A stretch of 64,000 nucleotides of DNA, from NCBI RefSeq assembly GCF_001598495.1, contig NZ_BCZB01000008.1:48650-112649 (forward strand). The letters are read 5' to 3'. Shown piece by piece: positions 8,581 to 20,100 of the stretch (within the stretch, counting starts at the first letter, position 1; every line of letters begins with the position of its first letter). Source of the DNA: Neokomagataea thailandica NBRC 106555 (GTDB lineage: Bacteria; Pseudomonadota; Alphaproteobacteria; Acetobacterales; Acetobacteraceae). The notes under the pieces were generated by a model, which was not told where the DNA came from, made no database searches, and saw only the letters and a list, made by a program, of their open reading frames with translations. Position numbers and translations under genes: made by a program.

Positions 8581-10172
8581 TGCGCAAGGTAAAAGAGGCG
8601 CGCTTTTGGCGTGATAAGTATGGGGCACGCGGTATTTCATTGGCTGCGGCTCTGACCTTGGGGTTAAGTGCGTGTGACTTGGCTCCGCAATACCAACCGC
8701 AAACTTTTCTGTACCCAGATGGGTGGCATGGCAAAGGCATTATGGTGGATGCACGGCCAGCCGATTCAACATTGCCCGGAAATTGGTGGTCAGTTTTCCA
8801 TGATCCCATTTTGAATGGCCTTGAAGAACGGATGCTGAACGTTAACCCGGACCTGCAAGCCGCAGCTGAGTCATTTACGCAAGCACGTGATATGGCGCGT
8901 GAGGCGGAAAGTCAGCTTTATCCGCAACTTGTGGGTAGTGGGCATATGAGTGATAACAAGGGGTCTCTGGGCCGCTTGTTTAATAACCGGGAGAGTTCCT
9001 CATTCGCTTATGAATCGAATGAGGCTTATAGCGGTGCTGCTACGTGGGAGCCGGATTTTTGGAGTAAGATCCGTAACTCAACGCGGATGGAAAAGAACCT
9101 CGCACAGGCGACAGCAGCTGATTACGCGCAGGCCAAGCTCAGCCTAGAGGCAGAGCTCGCCAGTGATTACGTGACTTTACGCGGTCTCGATGCGCAGAAT
9201 GAAGTGTATAGTGACTCCATTCGGTATTTCCAGACGGCAGTAGAAATTACACGCTTGCGTCAAGAAGGCGCTATTGGCGCGGGGCTCGATGTCTCTCGTG
9301 CTGAAAACCAGCTTTATTCTGCGATGTCGTCTCAGTCGCGGATTGTGGCGCAACGGCAAGTGATTGAGAATGCAATGGCGGTGTTGTTGAACACAGCGCC
9401 TGCAGCGTTTCATATTGCGCCGGTGAATGATGTACGGCTGCATTTTGGTGTTGTGCCGATTAATGCGGGTGTGCCTTCAACATTGCTTCAGAGGCGGCCA
9501 GATATTGCTGCGGCTGAACGCCGGATGGCCGCTGCCTCACGGGCTATTGGTGTGTCCCGGGCTGCTTTTTATCCGGATATCTCTATTAGTGCGAGCGGTG
9601 GTTTTGAGAATGCCGGGTTCGACCTTGGTGGTATCTCAAATGCGTTTTGGCGCATTGCGGTGCAGGCTGTTGAACCAGCCTTTACGGGTGGTTTACGTCG
9701 GGCTGCGTTGCAGCGGGCATGGTCTCAGTATCGCCAGAGTGTAGATGAATATCGTTCTACGGTGTTGTCTGCATTTGGGGATGTGGAGAATGGTCTGACC
9801 CAGACGGTGCAATATCGTACGGCGCAAGAGCAAGAAGGAAAGGCTGTTGATGCGGCGTTACGCACTCAACATATGACCATGTCACTCTATACGGGTGGTT
9901 TGTCGAACTATCTTGATGCCTTGGTCGCTCAGCAAGATGCTTTGCAGGCGCGTTTGTCACTAGTCCGTGTGCAGACGGCTCAGGTTCAGGCGAGTGTTCG
10001 TTTGATGCGGGCGCTTGGTGGTGGTTGGCAGGCAGATTCTTTGCCAAAGATGGGACAAATTAACCCATTTGGTGTGCTGCAATATAACAACTTGCGGACA
10101 CCTAAAGCTGTTGGTGGTGTGGAAAATCATGATACACCTCAACAGAATGATCTAAGGGGGTTGACCCACTAG
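8580..10172 (+). CDS. RND outer-membrane factor lipoprotein (NodT/TolC family)
   Basis: A 530-residue outer-membrane channel subunit. The signal peptide ends in a lipobox with the lipidated cysteine at residue 32 (LGLSAC). Family features are NWWSVFHDPILNGLEERM near the N-terminus, STLLQRRPDIAAAERRMAAA in the middle and repeated coiled-coil segments. ATG 8580 shares its A with the adaptor stop; a GTG three bases earlier is also possible. The C-terminus carries about 50 extra low-complexity residues past the usual GGGW block. No clear terminator follows before the rplK leader. Confidence 0.9.
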   Translation: MRKVKEARFWRDKYGARGISLAAALTLGLSACDLAPQYQPQTFLYPDGWHGKGIMVDARPADSTLPGNWWSVFHDPILNGLEERMLNVNPDLQAAAESFTQARDMAREAESQLYPQLVGSGHMSDNKGSLGRLFNNRESSSFAYESNEAYSGAATWEPDFWSKIRNSTRMEKNLAQATAADYAQAKLSLEAELASDYVTLRGLDAQNEVYSDSIRYFQTAVEITRLRQEGAIGAGLDVSRAENQLYSAMSSQSRIVAQRQVIENAMAVLLNTAPAAFHIAPVNDVRLHFGVVPINAGVPSTLLQRRPDIAAAERRMAAASRAIGVSRAAFYPDISISASGGFENAGFDLGGISNAFWRIAVQAVEPAFTGGLRRAALQRAWSQYRQSVDEYRSTVLSAFGDVENGLTQTVQYRTAQEQEGKAVDAALRTQHMTMSLYTGGLSNYLDALVAQQDALQARLSLVRVQTAQVQASVRLMRALGGGWQADSLPKMGQINPFGVLQYNNLRTPKAVGGVENHDTPQQNDLRGLTH

Positions 10173-10278
10173 GGTAATATAGTCTAGGGGACCCCCTCAA
10201 TTCGAACGCGGGAGGAGTTGCGTTAAGCGACTCCGTACCACCGCGGTTCGGGAACGCAATATTAGGGGAGTCCCGGAT
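10173..10278 (+). promoter_or_regulatory. rplK leader region with hairpins
   Basis: This 106-base gap holds TAATATAGT near 10175-10183, which could be a -10 region but lacks a well-spaced -35. A hairpin (8-bp stem 10214-10221 with 10227-10234) follows. A second weaker pairing brackets the rplK ribosome-binding site AGGGGAG. In enterobacteria L1 represses translation of rplK-rplA at such a leader; whether these hairpins mimic the L1 site cannot be told by eye. Confidence 0.3.
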
Positions 10279-10713
10279 ATGGCCAAAAAAGTTGTTGGCT
10301 ACATCAAGCTGCAGATCCCGGCGGGTAAAGCTAATCCGTCACCACCAGTCGGTCCAGCACTGGGTCAACGCGGTCTGAACATCATGCAGTTCTGCAAAGA
10401 GTTCAACGCGAAGACGCAAGGTCTTGAGCCAGGTATGCCAATCCCGGTGGTTATCACCGCGTATGCAGACCGTACGTTCAGCTTCATCACGAAGACGCCG
10501 CCAAACACCTACTTCCTTTTGAAAGCTGCAAAGATTTCTAAGGGTAGCCAGACGGTTGGTAAGGCTGCTTCAGTTGGTTCCGTAACGACGGCTCAATTGC
10601 GTGAAATCGCTGAGACGAAGTTCAAGGACATGAACGCTAACGACATTGATGGTGCAGTTCGCATGCTTGCGGGTTCTGCTAAGTCAATCGGTCTCGATGT
10701 GGTGGAGGGCTGA
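10279..10713 (+). CDS. rplK: 50S ribosomal protein L11
   Basis: A full-length L11 of 144 residues. The N-terminal domain has the family signature ([32 protein letters not shown]) and the C-terminal RNA-binding domain has [13 protein letters not shown] and [14 protein letters not shown] sequence ([13 protein letters not shown]). L11 binds the GTPase-associated region of 23S rRNA and is needed for RelA activation. It is preceded by an efflux operon rather than the common secE-nusG pair, and is followed four bases later by rplA. Confidence 0.98.
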   Translation: MAKKVVGYIKLQIPAGKANPSPPVGPALGQRGLNIMQFCKEFNAKTQGLEPGMPIPVVITAYADRTFSFITKTPPNTYFLLKAAKISKGSQTVGKAASVGSVTTAQLREIAETKFKDMNANDIDGAVRMLAGSAKSIGLDVVEG

Positions 10714-10717
10714 TATC

Positions 10718-11410
10718 ATGGCGAAGAACAAGCGTCTGACGGCTGCTCAAGCTACTGTTGAGCGTAACAAGCCTTATGCACTTTCTGAAGCGGTTGCTTT
10801 GGTTAAGGGTAATGCAAAGGCAAAGTTCGACGAAACGATCGAAGTTTCTTTGAACCTTGGTATTGACCCGCGTCACGCGGACCAAATGGTTCGCGGTCTG
10901 ATCTCCTTGCCGCATGGCACGGGTAAGACACTGCGCGTTGGTGTGTTTGCGCGTGGTGCTAAGGCTGAAGAAGCTTTGGCTGCTGGCGCAGAAGTTGTTG
11001 GTGCAGAAGATCTGGCTGAAAAGATTCAAGCTGGTGAAATTGCATTCGATCGCTGCATTGCGACGCCTGACATGATGGCTCTGGTTGGTCGTCTTGGTAA
11101 GATCCTTGGTCCACGTGGCCTGATGCCGAACCCACGTCTCGGTACGGTAACGATGGATGTTAAGGGTGCTATCACGGCTGCTAAGTCCGGTCAGGTTGAA
11201 TACCGCGCTGAAAAAGCTGGTATTATCCATGCTGGTGTTGGTAAGGCTTCTTTCGACGAAGCAAAGCTGGTTGAGAACATCAACGCTCTGGTTGACGCTG
11301 TTCAAAAGGCACGTCCAACTGGTGCGAAGGGTACCTACCTGAAGAAGGCTGCTCTGTCTTCTACGATGGGTCCGGGCGTCCGTGTGGACGTTTCCAGCTT
11401 CCAGGCGTAA
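10718..11410 (+). CDS. rplA: 50S ribosomal protein L1
   Basis: A 230-residue L1. The start at 10718 ([11 protein letters not shown]) follows GGAGGG and gives the usual family N-terminus. The L1 signature [19 protein letters not shown] is intact, as is the C-terminal half of domain I ([14 protein letters not shown]). L1 forms the mobile stalk at the E site and commonly represses its own operon by binding the leader. The stop at 11410 is followed by a 325-base gap before rplJ. Confidence 0.98.
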   Translation: MAKNKRLTAAQATVERNKPYALSEAVALVKGNAKAKFDETIEVSLNLGIDPRHADQMVRGLISLPHGTGKTLRVGVFARGAKAEEALAAGAEVVGAEDLAEKIQAGEIAFDRCIATPDMMALVGRLGKILGPRGLMPNPRLGTVTMDVKGAITAAKSGQVEYRAEKAGIIHAGVGKASFDEAKLVENINALVDAVQKARPTGAKGTYLKKAALSSTMGPGVRVDVSSFQA

Positions 11411-11735
11411 TTTTCGCTTGAGTTTGCCGAGGGGGTTTTTCTCCCTCGGTTTAGAATGACGCCGCACTTCGGTGTGGTGGCGTAGGGGGCGATGCTTTCG
11501 GGTGTTGCTTCCCAACCTGTCCAAGATCGCGCGTGATACTTTGCTTAAGCGAGGTGTCCTAAAGGGCTTGAAGCCGCGAGCGTCAGATGGGGCGTCAGTG
11601 TCTTATGTAGTTTAGGCTGCAATGCACTTGGAACGCTCTTGGCTGGACAGGCGAGCGGAGTAGTTTTGCTTTTAAGTGGGGCTACTCCATGGGTAACCGG
11701 GTCTGATTTCGATCAGACTGACGAGGAGACTGGTT
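11411..11735 (+). promoter_or_regulatory. rplJ leader, candidate L10-L12 binding and attenuation region
   Basis: This 325-base gap has no plausible gene. It contains a hairpin at 11427-11449 (CCGAGGG with CCCTCGG) followed by a short T stretch, a second hairpin at about 11458-11484 with a TTCG loop, a pairing of AGTAG with CTACT near 11660-11690, and a perfect 7-bp hairpin with a TTCG loop at 11701-11718 immediately before the rplJ ribosome-binding site GAGGAG (11722-11727). Bacterial rplJL operons are known to be autoregulated by the L10-L12 complex at such a leader. The exact L10 site is inferred from position only. Confidence 0.5.
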
Positions 11736-12260
11736 TTGGACCGCACGGAAAAACGGGCCTTTGTCTCGTTCCTCGCCGAGGTGTTCGCAAGCACGTCAAT
11801 GGTAGTCGTCACCCAGAATAAGGGTTTGACGGTTGCTGATGTGACGGAATTGCGTCGCCAGATTCGGGCTGTAGGGGCGACATATAAGGTTGCGAAGAAC
11901 CGGCTGGCCAGCCGCGCTCTGGATGGGACCCAATTCGACGGTATCGTACCTCTGCTGAAGGGTCCGACTGCGCTTGCGTGGTCTGAAGATCCAGTAGCAG
12001 TGGCTAAGGTTATCGTCGAGTTCGCCAAGAAGAACGAAAAGTTGGTAGTGCTCGGTGGCGCTCTCGGCTCCCAGACGCTGGACGTCAATGGGGTCAAGGC
12101 TCTTGCCGAACTGCCGTCGCTTGATGAGCTGCGTGCAAAGCTGGTTGGTATGATCCAAACGCCAGCTACGCGTATCGCAGGTATCACTCAAGCGCCGGCT
12201 GGCCAGCTTGCTCGCGTTCTTGGCGCCTATGCCGAGACCGGCGACACGGAAGCCGCCTAA
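11736..12260 (+). CDS. rplJ: 50S ribosomal protein L10
   Basis: A 174-residue L10, the stalk base that carries L12 dimers. The start is a TTG at 11736 (first residues [17 protein letters not shown]) with GAGGAG eight bases upstream; no ATG gives the family N-terminus. RNA-binding residues lie in the first 130 positions (for example [23 protein letters not shown]) and the L12-binding tail follows. It is co-transcribed with rplL 67 bases downstream. The rare start codon beside a TTCG hairpin fits translational autoregulation. Confidence 0.97.
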   Translation: MDRTEKRAFVSFLAEVFASTSMVVVTQNKGLTVADVTELRRQIRAVGATYKVAKNRLASRALDGTQFDGIVPLLKGPTALAWSEDPVAVAKVIVEFAKKNEKLVVLGGALGSQTLDVNGVKALAELPSLDELRAKLVGMIQTPATRIAGITQAPAGQLARVLGAYAETGDTEAA

Positions 12261-12327
12261 GAGTTGGATTTACGCTGCGGCGTAGGTCCTTTACCACGAC
12301 ACTAGTGCATTACACAGGAAGAAAACC

Positions 12328-12699
12328 ATGGCCGACCTGGCAAAGATTGTTGAAGAGCTGTCAGCTCTGACCGTTCTCGAAGCTGCTGAACTGTCCAAGC
12401 TTCTCGAAGAGAAGTGGGGCGTTTCTGCTGCTGCTCCAGTTGCTGCTGCTGCTGCTCCGGCTGCTGCTGCTGCTGCTGTTGAAGAAAAGACCGAATTTGA
12501 CGTTATCTTGGCATCTGCTGGTGACAAGAAGATCAACGTCATTAAGGAAATCCGTGGCATCACGGGTCTGGGTCTGAAGGAAGCTAAGGACCTGGTTGAA
12601 GGCGCACCGAAGACCGTTAAGGAAGGCGCGTCTAAGGACGAAGCTGAAAAGATCAAGGCCGCTCTTGAAGCAGCTGGTGCAAAGGTCGAAGTTAAGTAA
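12328..12699 (+). CDS. rplL: 50S ribosomal protein L7/L12
   Basis: A 123-residue L12. The N-terminal dimerisation domain (about 1-32) is followed by a long Ala-rich hinge (about 34-54) and the C-terminal factor-binding domain with [20 protein letters not shown] and [13 protein letters not shown]. It recruits translation GTPases to the ribosome. AGGAAG upstream of the ATG gives the start. Two hairpins follow the stop and precede the rpoBC promoter. Confidence 0.98.
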   Translation: MADLAKIVEELSALTVLEAAELSKLLEEKWGVSAAAPVAAAAAPAAAAAAVEEKTEFDVILASAGDKKINVIKEIRGITGLGLKEAKDLVEGAPKTVKEGASKDEAEKIKAALEAAGAKVEVK

Positions 12700-12712
12700 T
12701 TAACTCGACTGG

Positions 12713-12786
12713 ATCGCTCTCCTCTTGGGGGAGCGATTTCTGCGAAAGCAGACGGACGGGGCGGGAATCGTATACGGTTCCCGCCC
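12713..12786 (+). terminator. Two hairpins after rplL, partial terminator or attenuator
   Basis: The first hairpin pairs ATCGCTC with GAGCGAT (12713-12737, plus inner pairs) and is followed by TTTC. The second pairs GGGCGGGAA (12759-12767) with TTCCCGCCC (12778-12786), nine perfect pairs, followed by GATTTG. Neither has a long T run, so partial termination is more likely than a full stop, like the rplL-rpoB attenuator known in enterobacteria. Confidence 0.5.
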
Positions 12787-12789
12787 GAT

Positions 12790-12828
12790 TTGCCGTTGGC
12801 GAAAATTTCGCGTATAGTGCGCGACTCG
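12790..12828 (+). promoter_or_regulatory. Candidate promoter for rpoBC
   Basis: TTGCCG (12790-12795) and TATAGT (12813-12818) are separated by 17 bases. The -10 is followed by G and then CGCGACTCG, nearly the same discriminator, at the same offset, as in the predicted rpsL and rpsM promoters. A GC-rich discriminator is typical of promoters repressed by ppGpp. Confidence 0.55.
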
Positions 12829-12941
12829 CCACGTTAATGATAACCAGTTTGGTCCGGTCGTTCCGGTCGCCCGTCAGGGAAGTGGGTTTTCCTGACTTCT
12901 ATCCGGGCGCCCCGAAGGTCTGGTGCAGAGGGCAATAATAG

Positions 12942-15900
12942 ATGAACGCGATCGCCAAATCGTTCACGGGACGCAAGAGGATCCGCAAAAGTTTCGGGCG
13001 TATCCCCGAAATCGCGCCGATGCCCAATCTGATCGATGTGCAGCGCGCTTCGTATGAAGCGTTCCTGCAGATGAACGTGAGTCCTGACGCGCGGCAAGAA
13101 GCCGGGCTTCAAGAAGTGTTCCGTTCGGTCTTCCCGATCAACGATTTTGCGGGCCGTGGACGTCTGGATTTCGTTTCCTACGAATTCGAAGAGCCGAAAT
13201 ACGACGTCGAAGAATGTATTCAACGTGGCCTGACATTTGCAGCTCCGTTGAAGGTGATCCTGCGTCTGACGACGTGGGATATCGATGAAGATACAGGGTC
13301 ACGCTCCATTCATGATTTGAAGGAGCAGCCGGTTTACATGGGCGATATGCCGCTCATGACCGATAATGGTACCTTCATCATCAATGGCACAGAGCGTGTC
13401 ATTGTGTCTCAAATGCATCGTAGCCCGGGCGTGTTCTTTGATCACGACAAGGGTAAGACGCATTCTTCTGGTAAATATCTTTTCGCAGCACGTGTGATCC
13501 CTTACCGTGGTTCATGGCTCGACTTTGAGTTCGATGCTAAGGACCTGATTTACGTTCGTATTGATCGTAAGCGTAAGCTGCCTGTCACCACGTTGCTTTA
13601 TGCGCTGGCAGGTGAGAATTATATCGCACAGCGCGCAGCAAAAGAAGCTGAAGGCGGTGATGTTGATTCGCTCGACATCGCGGGTATGGATCAGGATGAA
13701 ATCCTGAACTACTTCTACGGAATGGTGCCGTTCACCCGTCAGGGTGATTCTTGGGCGCGTCCGTTCGAGCCAGAAGCATTCCGTGGCTTGAAGTTGCTGA
13801 GCCCGTTGGTGGATGCCGATACGGGTGAAGTCGTCGCTGAAGCTGATGCGAAGCTGACGGGCCGTATGGTGCGTAAGATCGCTGAGAAAACCCGCGTTGT
13901 GCAGGTTGGTCGTTTGGATGTGCTCGGCCGCTTCCTTGCGTATGACTTAGTGAATGAGAATACGGGTGAAATCTACGGCGAAGCCGGCGATGAGCTGACG
14001 GAAGACCGTCTGGCAGCGCTGGAAGAGCAGGGGATCACGGAACTGCCGACGCTGGCTGTTGACGGTTCGCATGGTCCATGGATCCGGAACACACTGGCTG
14101 CTGATAAGAACACGAGCCGTGATGAAGCGCTGATTGATATCTACCGCGTCATGCGTCCGGGTGAGCCGCCGACCAAGGAAACGGCAGAAGCCATGTTCCA
14201 TGGCCTGTTCTTTGCTAATGACCGCTATGACCTGTCATCAGTTGGTCGTGTGAAGATGAACATGCGTCTGGATGTTGAAACGCCGGACACGCTGCGTGTT
14301 CTGCGTAAAGAAGACATCCTGCGCACGATTAAGATCATGTGCGACCTGAAGGATGGTCGTGGTCAGATCGACGATATTGATAACTTGGGTAACCGTCGTG
14401 TTCGTTCAGTGGGCGAATTGATGGAAAACCAGTATCGCGTTGGTCTGCTCCGTATGGAGCGCGCTATCCGTGAGCGTATGGGCTCTGTCGACATTGATAC
14501 GGTCATGCCGCATGACTTGATCAATGCTAAGCCTGCTGCTGCTGCCGTGCGTGAGTTCTTCGGTTCGTCACAGCTTAGCCAGTTCATGGATCAAACCAAC
14601 CCACTCTCTGAAGTGACGCATAAGCGTCGTCTTTCAGCGCTTGGTCCGGGTGGTTTGACACGTGAACGCGCAGGCTTTGAAGTTCGTGACGTTCATCCAA
14701 CGCATTATGGTCGTATCTGCCCAATCGAAACGCCTGAAGGCCCGAACATTGGTCTGATTAACTCACTTTCGACCTACGCGAAGGTGAATAAATACGGCTT
14801 CATCGAAACACCTTACCGTCTGGTTAAGGACGGTGTTCTGCAGGACGGCTGGAAGTATCTTTCTGCGATGCAGGAAGAGAAGCTGGTCGTTGCTCAGGCT
14901 GATGCAAAGCAGGATGCTGATGGTCAACTGACGGATGAACTGGTTTCCGTTCGTAAGTCTGGTGACTTCCGTGTGGTTCCGCCGGAGCAAGTGACCGCTT
15001 GTGACGTTTCGCCGAAGCAGTTGGTGTCTGTCGCTGCTGCGCTGATTCCGTTCCTTGAGAACGATGACGCGAACCGTGCACTGATGGGCGCGAACATGCA
15101 ACGTCAAGCTGTGCCGCTGGTACGTGCAGATGCACCGCTGGTTGGTACGGGCATGGAATCCGCTGTGGCGCGCGATTCCGGTGCGACGATCGTTGCGAAG
15201 CGTAAGGGTGTCATTGATCAAATCGATGGTGCGCGTATCGTTGTTCGCGTGACGGATGATGCAGGTTCAACGCAGGGCGTTGATATCTATCGTCTGCGTA
15301 AGTACATGCGCTCTAACCAGTCCACCTGCATTAACCAACGTCCATTGGTGAAGGTTGGTGACACGGTTCATGCTGGCGATATTATCGCTGATGGTCCGTC
15401 TACTGATCTGGGTGATCTGGCACTTGGCCGTAACGTGCTCGTCGCGTTTATGCCATGGAACGGTTACAACTTTGAGGATTCCATCCTCATTTCCGAGCGC
15501 ATCGCGCGTGATGACGTCTTTACCTCGATCCATATCGAGGAATTTGAGGTCATGGCTCGTGATACCAAGCTTGGCCAAGAAGAAATCACGCGTGACATTC
15601 CGAATGTCGGTGAAGAAGCTCTGCGTAACCTCGACGAGGCGGGTATCGTCTATGTCGGGGCAGAAGTTAATCCGGGTGATATTCTGGTCGGTAAGGTAAC
15701 GCCGAAGGGTGAAAGCCCGATGACGCCAGAAGAGAAGCTTCTGCGCGCTATCTTCGGTGAAAAGGCTTCGGATGTTCGTGATACGTCTCTGAAGTTGCCG
15801 CCTGGAACGAGTGGTACCATTGTTGACGTGCGCGTCTTCTCGCGTCGTGGCGTGGATAAAGACGAACGTGCGATGGCAATCGAACGCTCTGAAATTGAGC

Positions 15901-17114
15901 GTTTGACGAAGGACCGTGACGACGAACGCGGCATTCAGGAGCGTAGCTTCTATAACCGTCTGCGTGAGCGTCTGGTCGGTCAAACGGCAGGTTCTGGCTT
16001 CAAGGGTATCCGTACGGGTACGCCGATTACGGCTGAACTGCTTGACGAACACCAGAAGGTGACGTGGCGTAACATCGTTGTATCTTCTGACGAAGTTACG
16101 GCGGAGTTGGAAACGCTGCGCGCTGAGTTCGATGAAGCGGTTCGTCGTATCAATGCACGCTTCGACAACAAGGTTGAGAAGCTGCAGCGTGGTGATGAGC
16201 TGCCACCGGGCGTAATGAAGATGGTTAAGGTCTTCGTTGCTGTGAAGCGTAAGCTTCAGCCAGGTGATAAGATGGCGGGTCGTCACGGGAATAAGGGTGT
16301 TGTATCCCGCGTTGTTCCTGTGGAAGACATGCCATTCTTGGAGAACGGTCAGGCGGTCGATATCGTTCTGAACCCGCTCGGCGTGCCGTCACGAATGAAT
16401 ATCGGGCAGATCCTTGAAACCCATCTGGGTTGGGCTTGTGCGAATATCGGCGCCAGCATCGGCGAAATGGTCGATGAATATCAGCGTACGGGTGAGCGTA
16501 AGCAAGATCTGTTGGATCGTCTGCGTGAAGTTTATGGCGATGCTGTTTTCGAGCAGGATGTCGCTACGCTTCCGAATGAGCAGTTGGTTGAACTCGCGAA
16601 TAACCTTCGCAAGGGCTTGCCAATCGCAACGCCAGTCTTCGACGGTGCGTCCATTCCGGATATTGAAGACATGCTGGCAAAAGCTGGTGTGGATACATCC
16701 GGTCAGTCTCAGCTGATTGATGGTCGTACAGGTGAGCCGTTCGAGCGTAAGACGACGGTTGGCTACATCTATATGTTGAAGCTGCATCACCTTGTGGACG
16801 ATAAAATCCACGCACGTTCGATCGGTCCATACTCGCTTGTTACGCAGCAGCCGCTGGGTGGTAAGGCGCAGTTCGGTGGGCAGCGTTTTGGTGAGATGGA
16901 GGTCTGGGCACTGGAAGCATACGGTGCGGCTTACACCTTGCAAGAAATGCTAACGGTGAAGTCGGATGACGTTTCTGGTCGTACCAAGGTTTATGAAGCT
17001 ATCGTGCGTGAGCAAGATGACTTCGAAGCGGGTATCCCGGAGAGCTTCAACGTTCTGATCAAGGAACTGAAGTCGCTCGGCTTGAATGTCGAGCTGGAGC
17101 AGGGGGAATCCTGA
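12942..17114 (+). CDS. rpoB: RNA polymerase beta subunit
   Basis: A 1390-residue beta subunit with the usual alphaproteobacterial length. The rifampicin region at about 541-570 reads [18 protein letters not shown] then [13 protein letters not shown], the sensitive form. Other landmarks are [36 protein letters not shown], the lysine-rich [15 protein letters not shown] and [18 protein letters not shown]. It has its own predicted promoter upstream as well as read-through from rplL. rpoC starts 80 bases after its stop. Confidence 0.99.
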   Translation: MNAIAKSFTGRKRIRKSFGRIPEIAPMPNLIDVQRASYEAFLQMNVSPDARQEAGLQEVFRSVFPINDFAGRGRLDFVSYEFEEPKYDVEECIQRGLTFAAPLKVILRLTTWDIDEDTGSRSIHDLKEQPVYMGDMPLMTDNGTFIINGTERVIVSQMHRSPGVFFDHDKGKTHSSGKYLFAARVIPYRGSWLDFEFDAKDLIYVRIDRKRKLPVTTLLYALAGENYIAQRAAKEAEGGDVDSLDIAGMDQDEILNYFYGMVPFTRQGDSWARPFEPEAFRGLKLLSPLVDADTGEVVAEADAKLTGRMVRKIAEKTRVVQVGRLDVLGRFLAYDLVNENTGEIYGEAGDELTEDRLAALEEQGITELPTLAVDGSHGPWIRNTLAADKNTSRDEALIDIYRVMRPGEPPTKETAEAMFHGLFFANDRYDLSSVGRVKMNMRLDVETPDTLRVLRKEDILRTIKIMCDLKDGRGQIDDIDNLGNRRVRSVGELMENQYRVGLLRMERAIRERMGSVDIDTVMPHDLINAKPAAAAVREFFGSSQLSQFMDQTNPLSEVTHKRRLSALGPGGLTRERAGFEVRDVHPTHYGRICPIETPEGPNIGLINSLSTYAKVNKYGFIETPYRLVKDGVLQDGWKYLSAMQEEKLVVAQADAKQDADGQLTDELVSVRKSGDFRVVPPEQVTACDVSPKQLVSVAAALIPFLENDDANRALMGANMQRQAVPLVRADAPLVGTGMESAVARDSGATIVAKRKGVIDQIDGARIVVRVTDDAGSTQGVDIYRLRKYMRSNQSTCINQRPLVKVGDTVHAGDIIADGPSTDLGDLALGRNVLVAFMPWNGYNFEDSILISERIARDDVFTSIHIEEFEVMARDTKLGQEEITRDIPNVGEEALRNLDEAGIVYVGAEVNPGDILVGKVTPKGESPMTPEEKLLRAIFGEKASDVRDTSLKLPPGTSGTIVDVRVFSRRGVDKDERAMAIERSEIERLTKDRDDERGIQERSFYNRLRERLVGQTAGSGFKGIRTGTPITAELLDEHQKVTWRNIVVSSDEVTAELETLRAEFDEAVRRINARFDNKVEKLQRGDELPPGVMKMVKVFVAVKRKLQPGDKMAGRHGNKGVVSRVVPVEDMPFLENGQAVDIVLNPLGVPSRMNIGQILETHLGWACANIGASIGEMVDEYQRTGERKQDLLDRLREVYGDAVFEQDVATLPNEQLVELANNLRKGLPIATPVFDGASIPDIEDMLAKAGVDTSGQSQLIDGRTGEPFERKTTVGYIYMLKLHHLVDDKIHARSIGPYSLVTQQPLGGKAQFGGQRFGEMEVWALEAYGAAYTLQEMLTVKSDDVSGRTKVYEAIVREQDDFEAGIPESFNVLIKELKSLGLNVELEQGES

Positions 17115-17194
17115 TCCGTGCTTCGTAGCTTCACTTCACGATACAATTTTGACCTGTCCGCGGGAAACCGCGGCGCAGATTGGGGTTTCGGCGC

Positions 17195-20100
17195 ATGAAC
17201 GAACTCATGAAGATTCTCGGTCAGACCGGCCAGTCCTTGACCTTTGATCACATCAAGATCCAGCTCGCTTCGAGCGAGCAGATCCGCTCTTGGTCTTTTG
17301 GTGAGATTAAAAAGCCAGAGACGATCAACTACCGTACATTTAAGCCAGAGCGGGATGGTCTGTTCTGTGCGCGTATTTTTGGTCCTATTAAGGACTACGA
17401 ATGCTTGTGCGGTAAGTATAAGCGGATGAAGTTCCGCGGCATCGTCTGTGAGAAGTGCGGTGTTGAGGTTACGCTGGCGAAGGTTCGTCGTGAGCGTATG
17501 GGCCATATTGAGTTGGCCTCACCTGTTGCGCATATCTGGTTCCTGAAGTCCTTGCCGAGCCGCATTGCTACAATGCTGGATCTGCCGCTGAAGGACGTTG
17601 AGCCCGTTCTGTATTTCGAGCGCTTTTTGGTGCTGGATAAGGGCGTCTGTGATTCTGATCAGATCGAGTCCTATAAGCACGGTAAGAAGCGTGACCAGTA
17701 TCTTCTGGACGAAATTCGCTGTGAAGATCTGCTCGACGAATACCCAGATGCGGGTATTGAAGTTGGGATCGGTGCGGAAGCCATCAAGAAGGCTCTTTCC
17801 AGCTATGACTGGGGTATCCCGAATGATGAAGAGCGCGCACTAAGCCTCGCAGCTCAGGAGCAGGGTCGTCCGGATCCGTTCGACTATGACGCAGAAGTCA
17901 TGGAAGGCGACTCCGAAAAGACGATGATGCGTAAGAAGTTGCGTAAGGCAACGTCTGAAGCTGCTCGTAAGAAGCTGGTTAAGCGTCTGAAGCTGGTTGA
18001 ATCCTTCGTTGAGAGTGGTTCACGCCCGGATTGGATGATCATGGACATCGTTCCAGTGATCCCGCCGGAACTGCGTCCGCTAGTACCGCTGGATGGTGGT
18101 CGTTTTGCAACGTCTGATCTGAACGATCTGTACCGCCGCGTTATCAACCGTAATAACCGTTTGAAGCGTCTGATCGAACTTCGTGCACCGGATATTATTG
18201 TCCGTAACGAAAAGCGTATGTTGCAGGAAGCTGTTGATGCGCTGTTCGATAACGGTCGTCGTGGTCGTGCGATTACGGGTGCGAATAAACGCCCTCTGAA
18301 GTCTCTTTCAGATATGCTGAAGGGTAAGCAGGGCCGTTTCCGTCAAAACCTTCTCGGTAAGCGTGTTGACTATTCTGGCCGTTCGGTCATCGTGGTGGGC
18401 CCAGAGCTGAAGCTGCATCAGTGCGGTCTTCCGAAGAAGATGGCGCTGGAGCTCTTCAAGCCGTTCATCTACTCCAAGCTTGAGAAGTATGGTCACGCGA
18501 CAACCATTAAAGCTGCAAAGCGTATGGTTGAGAAAGAGCGTCCGGAAGTCTGGGATATCCTTGAAGAGGTTATCCGCGAACATCCCGTGATGCTGAACCG
18601 TGCACCGACGCTTCACCGTTTGGGCATCCAGGCGTTCGAGCCGACGTTGATCGAAGGTAAGGCGATTCAGCTGCATCCGTTGGTCTGTACAGCGTTTAAC
18701 GCTGACTTCGACGGTGACCAAATGGCTGTTCACGTGCCGCTGTCGCTGGAAGCTCAGCTTGAAGCACGCGTGTTGATGATGTCCACCAACAACATCCTCA
18801 GCCCGGCTAACGGTAAGCCGATTATCGTGCCGTCTCAGGATATTGTCTTGGGTCTGTACTATCTGAGCCTTGAAGTGCCTGAATACCGTGCGACGCCGGA
18901 TGAACCGGTGATCGAAGGGGATAAGGTTGTTAAGGCAGGGCCACCGGCTTATTCAGATGTGTCTGAAATTGAGAGCGCCATGCTGGCGGGCTCGTTGCAG
19001 TTGCACGATAAGATTCGTCTGCGTCTGAATACGGTTGATGCTGATGGTAATAAGATCCGTGAAACGATCTTGACGACGCCGGGTCGTGCTTTGATTGCAC
19101 AGATTCTGCCACGCCATCCGCTGGTCCCATTCAGCTTGATCAATAAGCAATTGACGAAGAAGAACGTGTCTGACGTGATTGACACGGTTTATCGTCATTG
19201 TGGTCAGAAAGAAGCGGTGATCTTCTGTGACCGTTTGATGGCGCTTGGTTTCCGTCACGCTGCGCGTGCTGGTATTTCCTTCGGTAAGGATGACATGATC
19301 ATCCCAGCTGAGAAGGCGACGCTGGTTTCGCATACGGCTGACGAAGTCAAGGAATTCGAACAGCAGTATCAGGATGGTCTGATTACAGCTGGCGAGCGCT
19401 ACAATAAGGTGGTTGATGCTTGGTCGCGTTGCACGGATGAAGTGCAAGCTGCGATGCTGAAAGAAATTTCCAAGCAAGTCATCGGTAAGCCGACGAACTC
19501 TGTGTGGATGATGAGCCACTCCGGTGCTCGTGGGTCGCCAGCGCAGATGAAGCAGCTTGCGGGTATGCGTGGTTTGATGGTGAAGCCATCAGGTGAGATT
19601 ATTGAGCAACCGATTATCGCAAACTTTAAAGAAGGTTTGTCGGTTCTCGATTACTTCACCTCAAGCCATGGTGCGCGTAAGGGCCTTGCTGACACTGCTC
19701 TGAAGACAGCTAACTCTGGTTATCTGACGCGTCGTCTGGTGGACGTTGCTCAAGACTGCATCATTGTTGAAAATGATTGTGGTACGGAGCGTGGCCTCAC
19801 GGTTCGTGCGGTTATGGATAGCGGTGAAGTTGTTGCTTCGTTGTCTGAGCGTATTCTGGGCCGTACGATCTCCAAGGATGTTCTGCACCCTGTAACGCAG
19901 GAAGTCGTAGCGCCACGCAATGCGCTGGTAGATGAAGCTATGGCCGAAGCTATCGAGAAGGCAGGCGTTGAAAGCATCGAGATTCGTTCGGTTCTGACAT
20001 GTGATAGCCGCGTTGGTATTTGTGGTCATTGCTATGGCCGCGATCTGGCGCGTGGTACTCCGGTCAACATTGGTGAAGCTGTAGGTGTTATTGCCGCGCA

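Noticed and set aside
10161..10189. TTGACC at 10161 as a -35 for rplK
   Set aside because: It lies inside the end of the outer-membrane-factor gene, and no -10-like hexamer occurs at 16-18 bases; the TATAGT downstream is only 11 bases away.
10679..11524. A 281-codon open frame on the minus strand over rplA
   Set aside because: Antisense to a certain gene, no family resemblance, low-complexity composition rich in Arg, Ser, Thr and His.
12424..12487. Repeat of GCT codons in rplL, looking like a simple repeat
   Set aside because: It encodes the Ala-rich hinge normal for L7/L12.
14562..14651. Possible rifampicin-resistance allele in rpoB
   Set aside because: The rifampicin region matches the sensitive consensus, with only conservative lineage differences (T, V and L at three positions).
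15267..16286. A 339-codon open frame on the minus strand within rpoB
   Set aside because: It lies wholly opposite the coding frame of rpoB and has no recognisable domain or ribosome-binding site; it is a by-product of rpoB codon use.
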